A model generated the notes under the pieces. That model searched no databases. It saw only the letters and a program-made list of their open reading frames with translations, and was not told the DNA's origin. A stretch of 64,000 nt of DNA from Callipepla californica brunnescens (Eukaryota; Chordata; Aves; Galliformes; Odontophoridae): positions 201,001-265,000 of the forward strand of contig JALIRH010000099.1 of the NCBI GenBank assembly GCA_023055505.1. Reading direction: 5' to 3'. How positions within the stretch are numbered: the stretch's first letter is position 1; each line of letters starts with the position of its first letter. This document shows, piece after piece, positions 22,269-32,700 of the stretch. A program made the position numbers and the translations under genes.

Positions 22269-22760
22269 CACGTGATGTCGCTGTGTCTCTGTGGCTCCCT
22301 CTTGCTCCCTGTGGTTTTCCATGGGTCGCTGTGGATCGCTATGGGTCCCAATGGATCGCTGTGGTTCCTGGCATGGGTCGCTATGGGTCAAGCTGTGGGT
22401 CACTTTGGGTTGCTGTGGGTGTCTGTGGGTCCAGCTATAGGTCACTGTGGGTCTCAGTGAGTCGCTGTGGGTCTCTATAAATCGCTGTGGGTAACTATGA
22501 GTCTCTATGTGTTTCTATGGGTCGCTGTGGGTCTCTATGGGTCGCTGTGGGTCCTGCTGTGGGTCACTGTGGGTCGCTGTGTGAGCTATCGGTCTCTGTG
22601 GGTTGCTGTGGTTCCCCCTATAGGTTGCTGTGGGTCGGTTGGGTCGCTGTGGGTCCCGCTATGGGTCGCTGTGAGTCTCTATGGGTCGCTGTGGGTCTCT
22701 ATGGGTCAGTGTGGGTCAGTGTGGGTCAGTGTGGGTCGCTGTGGGTCCCGCAGAAGGCGG

Positions 22761-23765
22761 TGTGCCCAGAGCGAAGCCACGCCCAGCTATGGGGCGGATG
22801 TGGGGCAGCTACGGGGCAGCCATGGGTCACCATGGATCTCCATGGGGTCCCTACGGATCTCAATGGGGTCTCCACTGATCTCAGTGGATCTCAATGGGGT
22901 GGCTATGGGGCAGCTGTGGGGCAGCAATGGGGCACTGACCTATTCCCCTCAGAATGCCGCCACTGCATCTCCTCCACCTCCTGCGGGAGCACCTCTGTGG
23001 GGCAGAACTCTGCCCCACACCTTCACCCCAAACATCCACACCACAGCTCAGCCCCACAGCGCTGCCCCACATCCCACACATTTGCCCCACATCTCTGCCC
23101 CTCATCCCCTGGCCACACAGCTCAGCCCCACATCCCACAGCTCAGCCCCTCATCCCACACCTGGCCCCAGAGCTCAGCCCTGTGGCTCTGCCCCACACAT
23201 CTGCCCCAAACCCCACACCTGGACCCACAGCTCAGCCCCACATCCCTCAGCTCTGCACCACAGCTCAGCCCCTCACCCCACACCTGGCCCCAGAGCTCAG
23301 CCCTGTGGCTCTGCCCCACACATCTGCCCCAAACCCCACACCTGGACCCACAGATCTGCCCCACATCCCACACCTCAGCCCCACGGCTCAACCCCAATCT
23401 GCACATACCTGCCCCACATCCCACAGCTCTGCCCCACATACCTACCTGCCCCACAGATCAGCCCCACATTCCACAGCTCTGCCCCATGGATCAGCCTCAC
23501 ATCCCGCAGCTCAGCCCCGCATCTGAGCCCCACATCTGCTCATACCTGCACCACACCTCCGCCCCCCAACCGCCACAGCTCTGCCCCACAGATCCACCCC
23601 ACAGCTCAGCCCCGCATCCAACAGCTCTGCCCCAATCAGTGCACCTGGACCCACAACTCTGCCCCACAGCTCTGCCCCAAGCCTGGACCCCACACCCACG
23701 ACCCCAGCCCCAAATCCCTGCCCCATAACCCCATAACCTGACCCCGGCCCCATAACCGCCCCCTC
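22761..23765. repeat. GC-rich minisatellite (CAGCTCTGCCCCACA-type)
   Basis: Starts with mixed GGGGCAGC and ATGGGTC repeats (22,761-22,940) and becomes C-rich CCCCACAGCTCAGCCCCACATC repeats on + from about 23,000. A longer unit is duplicated: the stretch beginning CTGGCCCCAGAGCTCAGCC at 23,161 recurs at 23,284, offset 123 bp. Very long Pro/His/Ser-rich open frames on + (over 400 codons from 22,467) come from the repeat. No gene is called. Confidence 0.85.
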
Positions 23766-23769
23766 CCGC

Positions 23770-24110
23770 CCTGCCACTGACCACGTGCTCTGCTTCCAGC
23801 TCCGCTTCCACCATGCGGCCGCTTCCGGCCCCACGGCACAGCTCGGCCAATCACAGCACAGATCGGCAGCGGAAAGGGCGGGGTGTGGGGTAGCGAGGCG
23901 GAACAGTGCCACTGGAACGAGGCACGATGACCGGAAATGACTGAAACTTCTGGGAGCGCGGATTTCCGGCAGCGAGCGGGGCATTGTGGGTAAGGAGGCG
24001 GAAGCACGCCTGGAAGTGGGAAACCGGAAGCCAGTGGGAAGCGAGTGGGTGTGGCCAACGTTAAGCCTCGCATTCGAGCCACGCCCCAACGTGCAATGAC
24101 CCGAAGTGAC
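23770..24110. promoter_or_regulatory. CpG-rich TATA-less promoter-like region
   Basis: Dense housekeeping-type elements: CCAAT at 23,847-23,851, a GC box GGGCGGGG at about 23,876-23,883, and several ETS-type CCGGAA or TTCCGG sites (near 23,823, 23,931, 23,965 and 24,024). A GCATTGTGGG element is near 23,981. On the minus strand an ATG in a good context (CCGCATGG) at 23,814-23,812 opens a short Glu-rich stretch (M-V-E-A-E-L-E-A-E-H) before possible GT donors, which could be a first exon running left. I cannot name the gene. Bidirectional activity is possible. Confidence 0.55.
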
Positions 24111-24261
24111 CCCGATGTGACGCAAAATGACCCCAAATATCCCAGATTACTTCCAACACTTCTTGGAAGCGCTGCGCCCCAAAGGGCCCCAAAATGACCC
24201 CAAAGTGACCCCAAAACCCTATAACGACCCCATAAGGACCATATCAAATCCCCTATGGGGT
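24111..24261. other. Downstream spacer rich in GACCCCAAA words, no gene
   Basis: About 150 bases of loosely repeated TGACCCCAAA-like sequence between the promoter-like region and the first SGF29 fragment. No coding signal is seen. Confidence 0.5.
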
Positions 24262-24293
24262 CACTTCTTGGTGTCTCTGCAGGCCACGATGCA
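24262..24293 (-). pseudogene. SGF29: SGF29 last-exon tail fragment (duplicate)
   Basis: Reads I-V-A-C-R-D-T-K-K followed by TGA on the minus strand, the same ending as the larger copy at 24,405-24,518 but with one Lys fewer and the stop intact. Only the last ten codons or so are present. It shows that the ancestral stop was TGA. Confidence 0.6.
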
Positions 24294-24404
24294 GCACTGC
24301 ACCCCAAAGTGCTCCAGAGTGACCCCAAAGTGACCGTAAATCGGCCCTAATGACCCCAAAAAACCCAAATCCTGGAACGGCCCCAAAACGGCCACACGGG
24401 GTCG

Positions 24405-24518
24405 CTTCTTCTTGGTGTCCCTGCAGGCCACAACGTAGCGCTGTGCGACGTTGAGTGGCGATGAATATCCGTCAGCGTACAACGTGTCCTCAAACAGCAC
24501 CGAGGAATCATCCTGCGG
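24405..24518 (-). pseudogene. SGF29: SGF29 last coding exon (SAGA-associated factor 29), stop lost
   Basis: SGF29 is a subunit of the SAGA and ATAC acetyltransferase complexes whose C-terminal tandem Tudor domain reads H3K4 methylation. Thirty-eight codons on the minus strand, P-Q-D-D-S-S-V-L-F-E-D-T ... N-V-A-Q-R-Y-V-V-A-C-R-D-T-K-K-K, match the remembered vertebrate C-terminus almost residue for residue (second Tudor repeat, then a Lys tail). A splice acceptor AG (plus-strand CT at 24,519-24,520) precedes the first codon. The expected stop is CGA (plus-strand 24,402-24,404) rather than TGA, so the frame runs on to the stop of the duplicate fragment at 24,262. The exon sits inside minisatellite. 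The first exon candidate is at 47,919-47,994; middle exons are not visible. Confidence 0.8.
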
Positions 24519-24534
24519 CTGTTATAGAGCAATT

Positions 24535-24960
24535 ATGGGGTCAGGGGGAATTTATGGGGTCGGGAGGAAAGCAATGGGGTCAGGGGGAATTATGGGGTCA
24601 GGGGGAATTTAAAGGGTTGGAGGGGGAACAGGGGAACTAATAGGGTCAGAGGGGAAATTAATGGGGTCACGGGGGGAACAGGTGAATTATGGGGACGCGG
24701 GGAAAGTAATGGGGTTGGGCTGATGTGACCTCAAACAGCACCGAGGAATCGTCCTGCGGCTGTTCTAGGGCAATTATAGGGTCGGGGGGAATAGGGGAAG
24801 TAACAGGGTCAGGAGGTGAAGTAATGGGGTCACAGGGGGGAATTGATGGGGTTGGGGGGGAAATTATAGGGTCATGGGGGGGAATTATGGGGTCGGGGGA
24901 AAATTGTGGGGTCAGGGGGGAACTAATGGGATTTGGGGCTGACATTTGGGGGAAATAATC
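24535..24960. repeat. GGGGTCAGGGGGAATTAT minisatellite around the SGF29 exon pieces
   Basis: Irregular repeats of GGGGTCAGGGGGAATTATGG on +, which on the minus strand form the sequence upstream of the SGF29 acceptor. The repeat was probably intronic and carried a second copy of the acceptor and exon start with it (next entry). Confidence 0.8.
24727..24759 (-). pseudogene. SGF29: SGF29 last-exon 5' fragment (duplicate)
   Basis: Minus-strand P-Q-D-D-S-S-V-L-F-E with the same acceptor context (plus-strand GCGGCTGTTCTAGGGCAAT against GCGGCTGTTATAGAGCAAT in the larger copy). Similarity ends after about eleven codons. A partial duplicate produced within the minisatellite. Confidence 0.65.
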
Positions 24961-25103
24961 GGATTCTGGGGCTGATAATGGAGATTTTGGGGTGGAATTG
25001 CAGGATTTTGGTGCTGAGTTTTGGGGTCAGATATCGACATTATAGGGCTGGGTTATGGGGTCCGTTCGTGCCCTTTTGGGGCCGGGTTCTGTGCTGTGGG
25101 TCC
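24961..25103. other. Spacer, no gene
   Basis: G-rich sequence resembling degraded GGGGCTGA/TTTTGGGG repeats. Ends where similarity to 12,288 onward begins (CCTAAAACTAAAGAGAACCC). Confidence 0.5.
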
Positions 25104-25718
25104 TAAAACTAAAGAGAACCCTACCCCTTCCACTAAACCTTCATCTACATCCCTAACCCTTACCCTAAACCTAAATCTACACCAAAACCTAACCCTAACC
25201 CTAACATGTCTTCTAACTGTAAAACTAATGCTTCACCTAACCCGAACTGAAACCCTAGGATTAAACCTTACCTAACACCTAGCTATATTCCTAACCCTAT
25301 CCTGAAACCTAACGTTAACCCTAACCCTAAAAACAACTTGGAACCAAACCCTAACCCTAACCTAACCCTTATCAGAACCCTAAATCTAATCCTAACCGTT
25401 ACCTTAATTTAACTCCAATTCTACCTGAAATCTAAATGGGACCTTAAAACCAACCCCAAATTTAAGCCCAACCCTAAGCCTAACACAAAGCATTAGATTA
25501 CCACAGCCATCACCTAACTTCTAACCCTGACCCTAACACTAATACTAAACCAAAACAGATTCCAAATACTAACCCAATTCCTATTCTGAAACCCAAAACT
25601 ATTCCAAAAACAAACCCAAGGCCTAACCTTTCTCTCACTCTAACAATCAAAGAAAACCTATTCCTAAACCTAATCCTAAATCTAGTCCTAATCCTAACCC
25701 TCACCCTTAATCTAACCC
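25104..25718 (-). repeat. Degenerate CCCTAA satellite, paralogue of 12,288-13,150
   Basis: Nearly the same order of words as 12,288-13,150, including the box GCATTAGATTACCAC at 25,490-25,504. It lacks about 268 bp that in the first copy lie between two such boxes (12,662 and 12,929), as expected from unequal recombination between them. It has extra sequence near 25,120. Confidence 0.88.
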
Positions 25719-26292
25719 TGTCAACGGTTTACCGGGCTGGATCGGCCCGGTTCCGTGACGATTGCTGCGGGGACCCACGGACCCACGCCCCAGGAAAGGG
25801 CAAGGAAAAAGGGAAAAGGGAAAAGGGAGATGGGCCTAGAAACAAAACAGCGGCAACGATCTGAGGAGGAAAGCTAATTTACTAAATAAGATATTAGAAA
25901 GCAAAATAACACAATATAATACAATGTAATTGGAATTGAGGCTAATGAATCAAACAAAATGAGCAAGAGAGAGTGTCCGATAAACCGAAGGCCTTACGCT
26001 AACGCTGAAGGCGATACGGCAGTGAGCACCCACTGCTGAGTCGATCCCGAAGGAAAGAGAGTGTCCCGTGACCGCTGAGGGTTTTTATCTGTTCCCTCTG
26101 AGCGGAAAACACGTAAAAATACAAAGCATCGCAAAGTCCTCTGGGGAATGTAGTGCTTCTTCTCTTCTCAGACAGGTATACCTGGAATTATCAATGATCT
26201 ATGGAGCTGGAGTATTAGCTCTTCAACTCCTAATGCAATACATGATGTTATGATGTGGAATACCAGTACCAAAAAATCATAAAACCATGACA
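25719..26292 (-). mobile_element. Solo LTR of the class III ERV family, with 5-bp target duplication
   Basis: Starts TGTCAACGG and ends CATGACA, flanked on both sides by AACCC. The uninserted paralogue at 13,141-13,160 shows a single AACCC at the matching point. It shares long phrases with the provirus LTR at 57,863-58,401 (GGCAACGATCTGAG, CCGAAGGCCTTACGCTAACG, TTTTTATCTGTTCCCTCTGA) in the same orientation, so it is the same family and reads on the minus strand. No internal sequence remains: a solo LTR left by homologous recombination. Confidence 0.9.
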
Positions 26293-26750
26293 AACCCCAA
26301 CCCCCACCCAGAAGCTAACACTTAGCATTGTACAATACCTAAACGTACCCCTAATCCTTATCACTAAACCTAAAAGGAACCTGAAACATAGTGCTAAATC
26401 TGACCCGAACCCTAACCCTAAACTTCATCCTATTCCCAAACCTCGCCCTATTCAGAACCCTATTCCTAACCCGAACACTAACCCTTACTCTATTACTAAC
26501 TTGAAGACTAACCCTAACAATGAACCAATTCCTAAACCTTTTCCTTCCTCCAAATTGATTCCTAACACTAACCCTAACCCTAATCAAACCCGAACCCTAT
26601 TCTTAACCCTAAATCTAACCGTATCCCAATCCCTAACTCTTACCATAACCCTAACCCTAAGTCTTACTCTATCACTAACCCTAACCCTACATTAACCCTA
26701 TCCTAACCCTAACCATAACCCTAACCTAAACCTAATCCCAATCCTAACCC
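26293..26750 (-). repeat. Degenerate CCCTAA satellite, continuation after the solo LTR
   Basis: Resumes exactly where the paralogue at 13,152 continues (AACCCCCACCCAGAAGC), with about 100 extra bases near 26,410-26,500. Grades into the scrambled array. Confidence 0.85.
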
Positions 26751-29700
26751 TAACCCTACCCTAACCCCTAACACTAATCCCCTAAACCTTACCACAACCC
26801 TAACCCTGAACCCTAACACTACCCTAACCCTGAACCTAACCCTAATCCTACCCTAACACCAACCCTCACCCTAACCCTAACCCCTAACCCTAACCCCCTA
26901 ACCCTAACCCCCTAACCCTAACCCTAACCTAACCCTTACCCCAACCCTAACCCCTAACCATACCCTAACCCTAACCCTAAACCCTAACACTACCCTAACC
27001 CTGAACCTAACCCTAATCCTACCCTAACACCAACCCTCACCCTAACCCTTACCCAAACCCTAAACGTACCCTAACCCTAACACTAACCCTACCCTAACTC
27101 TAACCCTACCCTAACCCTACCCTAACTCTTACCCTATCCCTAACCCTAACCCCTAACCCTAATACTGACCCTAACCCCTAACCCTAACCCTTACCGTAAA
27201 TTCTAATCCAACCCTAACCCTTACCCTAACCCCTAACCCTACCCTAACCCTACACTAACCCTCAAATCTAACCCTAATTCTACCCTAACCCTACCCTTAA
27301 CCCTGACCCTAACCATACCCTAACCCTTACCTAACCCTAACTCTACCCTAATCCTTAACCCTAAACCTACCCTAACATTTACCCTAACCCCTAACCCTTA
27401 CCCTAACCCCTACCTAACCATAACTCTAACACTAACCCTAACACTACCCTAACATCTAACCCTACCCTAACCCTGTGCTAACCCTAACCCTGACCCTGAC
27501 CCTGACTCAAACCCTACCCTTAACCCTGACCCTGACCCTAACCCTACCCTAACCCTTACCTACCCCTAAGCCATAACCCTAACCCTAACACTAACCCTAA
27601 CCCAACCCTAACCCTACCCTAACATTTACCCTAACCCCTAACCCTTACCTAACCATAACCCTAACACTAACCCTAAACCTAACCTAACCCTACCCTAACC
27701 GTGACCCTAACCCCTATCCCCAACCCGTAAGCCCTAACCCTAACCCTGTCCCTAACCCCAACCCTACCCTAACCCTAAACCCAACCCTACCCTAACCCTA
27801 ACCCTGCCCCTAACCCTAACACTAACCCCTAACCCTACCCGAGCCCTAACCCCTAACCTTAACCCTAACCCCTAACCCATACCCTACCCTAACACTACCC
27901 TACCCTTACCATAAACCTACCCTAACTCTACCCTTACCCTAACCCTACCCTAACCCTAACTCTAACCCTACCCTAACTCTAACCCTATCCATAACCCTAA
28001 CCCTACCATAACCCTATTGATGGACCCTAACCCTACCCTAACCCTAACCCCTTACCCTAACACCTAACCCTAACCCTAAACCTTGCCTAACCCTATTGAT
28101 GGACCCTAACCATAACACTAACCCTACCCGTAATCCTACCCCTAACCCTTACCCAACCCTAACCCTAATCCAACCTAACCCTAACCCTAACCCTAACACT
28201 AACCCTACCCCTACACATACACCTAACCCTAACCCCTAACCCTAAACCCTAACCCTATTGATGGACCCTAACCGTAACCGGAACCCTAACCCTAACTTTA
28301 CCCTAACCCTACCCGTAACCCTACCCCTAACCCTTACCCTATTCTAACCCTAACCCTAACCCTAACCCTAACCCTACCCTAACCCTAACTCCTAACACCT
28401 TAACCCTAATCCTAACCCCTAACCCTTACCCTACCCTAACCCTACCCCTACCCTACCCTAACACTAACCCCTAACCTTAACCCCTAACCCTAACCCTACC
28501 CTAACCCTAACCCTACACCCTAACCCTAACACAAACCCTACCCTAACCCTATCCTAACCCTACCCTAATCTAACCCTAACCCTATTGATCGACCCAAAAC
28601 CTAACCCTAACCCTACCCTAACCCTAAAACCCTAACCCTGACTCACACCCTACCCGTAACCCTGACCCTAATACTTACCATAACCATTATCTAACCCAAA
28701 CCCTACCCCTTAAACCTAACCCTAACCCTACCCTAAACTTTACCCTAACCCTAACCCTTACTTAACCATAACCCTACCCTAACACTAACCCTAACCCTAC
28801 CGTAAACCCTAACCCTTACCCTACCCTAACCCTTACCCTAACCCTACCCTAATCCTAACCCCTAACCCCAACCCCTAAGCCCTTATCCTGCCCCTAACCC
28901 TTACCCCACCCTAACCCTAAACCCAACCCTACCCTAGCCCTAAACCTACCCCAGCCCTAACCCCTAACCTTAACCCTAACCACTAACCCAAACCCTACCC
29001 TAACCCTAACCCTACCCTAACCCTACCCTAACTCTAACCCTAACGCTTACCATAACCCTAACCCTAAACCTTACCCTAACACTAACCCTACCCTAACCCT
29101 AACCCTGACACTGACCCTAACCCCTAACCCTAACCCTTACCGTAACCTCTAATCCAAACCTAACCCTAACCCTACCCTTACCTTAACCCTACCCATACCC
29201 CTACACTTACCCCTACCCCTACCCTAACCCTACCCTAACCCCTAACCCTTACCCTAACCATACTATAAGCCTAACCCTGACCCTAACACTGACCCTAACC
29301 CTAACCCTTACCCTAACCCTTACCTTTCCCTAACTCTTACCCTAACCCTACCCTAACCCTTACCATAAACCTAATCCTAACCCCTACCCTAACATTAACC
29401 CTACACTAACCCTGACCCAAACACCTAACCCTAACCTAACACTAGCCCTACCCTAACCCTAACCCCAACCCTATCCTTAACCCTAACCCTAACCTTAACT
29501 CCTAACCCTACTCTAACCCTAAACCTTAACCTAACCGTAACCCCTGACCATACCCTAACCCCTAACCCTAACCCTACCCATACCCCTACCCCTACACTAA
29601 CCCAACCCCTAACCCTAGCCCTACCCTAACCCCTAAACCTAACCCTAACCCTAAACCTTAACCCAACCCTAACCCTACCCTAAACCTAACCCTAACCTTA

Positions 29701-32700
29701 AACCCTAACCCTAACCCACCAGATCCCTAACCCTAACTCTAACCCTAACCCTACTGATTCCTTACCCTAACCCTACCCTAACTCTAACCTAACCCTAACC
29801 CTATTCCTAACCCCAACTTTAACCCTACCCTAACCCTAACCCTTAACCCTACCCTAACCCTTATCCTAACCGTAACCCCTGACTCTACCCTAACCCCTAA
29901 CCCTAACCCTACCCTAATCCCAACCCAACCCTAACACTAACCCTACCCTAACCCTACCCTAACCCTACCCTAACCCTAACCCCAACCCTATCCCTAACCC
30001 TACCCTTACCCTAACCTTAACCCTAACCCCTAACCCTTATCCTAACCTTAACCCCTGACGCTACCCTAACCCCTAACCCTAACCCTACCCTAACCCTAAC
30101 CCAACCCTAACCCTACCCTAACCCTTACCCTAAACCAAACCCTACCCTAACTCTAACCCTAACCCTTACCCTGACCCTAACCCCTAACCCTAACCCTTAC
30201 AGTAACCCCTAACCCTACCCTAACCCTAACCCCTAACCTTAACCCCTAACCCTAAACCCTAACCCTAACCCTACACTAACCCTAATCTAAACTAACCCTA
30301 ACCCTATTGATGGACCCAAAACCTAACCCTAACCCTACACTAACCATAACACTTAACCTAACCGTACCCTAACCCTAACCCTGACCCTAACCCTGACTCA
30401 AACCCTACCCTTAACCCTGACCCTAACCCTACCCTAACCCTTACCTAACCCTAACCCTACCCTAGCCCTAACTCCTAACCCCTAATTTTAACCCTAACAC
30501 TAACCCTAGCCCTACCCTAACCCTAACCCTACCCCTTACACTAACCATACCCTAACCCTAAAACTGACCCTACACCATCCCTGACCCTAACCCTAACCCT
30601 TACCCTAACCCTTACCTATCCCTAACCCTACTCTAACCCTTAACCCTAACCCTACCCTAACCCTTACCCATACCCCTACCCCTAACCCCTACATCTAGCC
30701 CTACCCTAAGCCTAACCCTACCCTATCCCTAACCCTTACCCTAACCCTTACCTATCCCTAACCCTACCCTAACCCTAACCATACCCCTACCCCTAACCCC
30801 TACATCTAGCCCTACCCTAACCCTAACCCTACCCTATCCCTAACCCTAACCCTTACCCTAACCCTTACCTATCCCTAACCCTACCCTAACCCTGACTCAA
30901 ACCCTACCCTTAACCCTGACCCTGACCCTAACCCTACCCTAAACCTTACCTACCCCTAACCCATAACCCTAACCCATAACCCTAACCCTAACCCTACCCT
31001 AACATTTACCCTAACCCTTACCTAACCATAACCCTAACACTAACCCTAAACCTAACCTAACCCTACCCTAACCGTGACCCTAACCCCTATCCCCAACCCG
31101 TAAGCCCAAACCCTAACCCTGTCCCTAACCCCAACCCTACCCTAACCCTAACCACAACCCTACCCTAACCCTAAACCTAACACTAACCCCTAACCCTACC
31201 CTAGCCCTAATCCCTAACCCATACCCTACCCTAACACTACCCTACCCTTACCCTAAACCTACTCTAACTCTACCCTTACCCTAACCCTACCCTAAACCTA
31301 ACTATAACCCTACCCTAACTCTAACCCTAACCCTAACTCTTACCCTATCCCTAACCCTAACCCCTAACCCTGACACTGACCCTAACCACTAAACCTAACC
31401 CTTACCGTAAATTCTAATCCAACCCTAACCCTAACCCTACCCTAACCCTACCCATACCCCTACCCCTAACCCTAACCTAACCCTAACACTACCCTAACCC
31501 TAACCCCTAACCCTAACCCCTAACCGTAGCCCTACCCTAACCCTACCCCTCACCCTAACCCTAACACTACCCTAACCCTAACCCCTAACCCTAACCCCTA
31601 ACCGTAGACCTACCCTAACCCTACCCCTCACCCTAACCCTATCCCTTACCCTAACCCTTACCTATCCCTAACCCTAACCCTAAACCTTAACCCTACCCTA
31701 ACCCTACCCTAAACCTAACCCTAACCTTAAACCCTAACCCCAACCCACCAGATCCCTAACCCTAACTCTAACCCTAACCCTACTGATTCCTTACCATAAC
31801 CCTACCCTAACCCTAACCCTACCCTAAACTTAACCCCTAACCCTAACCCTTACCCTAACCCTAACATTGACCCTATCCCTGACCCTAACCCCTAACTCTA
31901 ACACTTACCGTAACCCCTAACCCTAAACCCTAACCCTAACCCTACACTAACCCTAATCTAAACTAACCCTAACCCTATTGATGGACCCAAAACCTAACCC
32001 TAACACTTACCCTAACCCTAACCCTGACCCTAACCCTGACCCTAACCCTGACTCAAACCCAACCCTTAACCCTGACCCTAACCCTACCCTAACCCTCACT
32101 CAAACCCTACCCTTAACCCTGACCCTGACCCTAACCCTACCCTAACCCTTACCTATCTCTAACCCTACTCTAACCCTAACCCTAACCCTACCCTAACCCT
32201 ACCCTAACCCTCCAATCTAACCCTAATTCTACTCTAACCCTAACCCCTAACCCTAACCCTACCCTAACCCTAAACCCTAATCCTACCATAACCCTGTTGA
32301 TGGACCCTAATTCTACCTTAACCCTAACCCCTAACCCTAACACTAACCCTACCCTAACCATAACACTTACCCTAACCGTACCCTAACCCTAACCCTACCC
32401 TAACCCTCACCCTAACACTACCCTAACACTACCCTAACATTTACCCTAACCCCTAACCCTTACCCTAACCCTTACCTGACCATAACCCTAACACTAAACC
32501 TAACCCTAACCCGTAACCCCAACCCCTAAGCCCTAACCCTAACTCCTAAGCCCTAACCCCACCCTAACCCTAACCCTGCCCCTAACACCTAACCCTACCC
32601 TAGCCCTATCCTCGCCCTAACCCTACCCTAGCCCTAACCCCTAATTTTAACCCTAACCCCTAACCCTAACCCTACCCTAACCCTAACCCTGCCCCTAACC

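Larger units (their letters stand above)
20791..22760 (+). repeat. 10-bp GGGTCGCTAT minisatellite
   Basis: About 2 kb of decamers such as GGGTCGCTGT, GGGTCTCTAT and GGGTCACTGT. Because 10 is not a multiple of three, each frame reads a 10-residue repeat (Gly-Ser-Leu-Trp-Val-like), giving overlapping long open frames that are artefacts. Four non-repeat inserts of about 75 bp (starting near 20,885, 21,198, 21,447 and 22,210) share GGAGATCCCTAAGGGGCTGCA-like sequence and a CTCF-like motif. Confidence 0.92.

Noticed and set aside
22957..23010. Possible small exon after CCCCTCAG near 22,950 (Cys/Ser-rich or Leu-rich frame)
   Set aside because: The acceptor-like sequence is short, no donor or family match is recognisable, and it merges into minisatellite.
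22467..23741. Two overlapping open frames of over 400 codons on +
   Set aside because: They run through 10-bp GGGTCGCTAT repeat into C-rich minisatellite, are low-complexity, and are open together in more than one frame, as expected for repeats lacking stop words.
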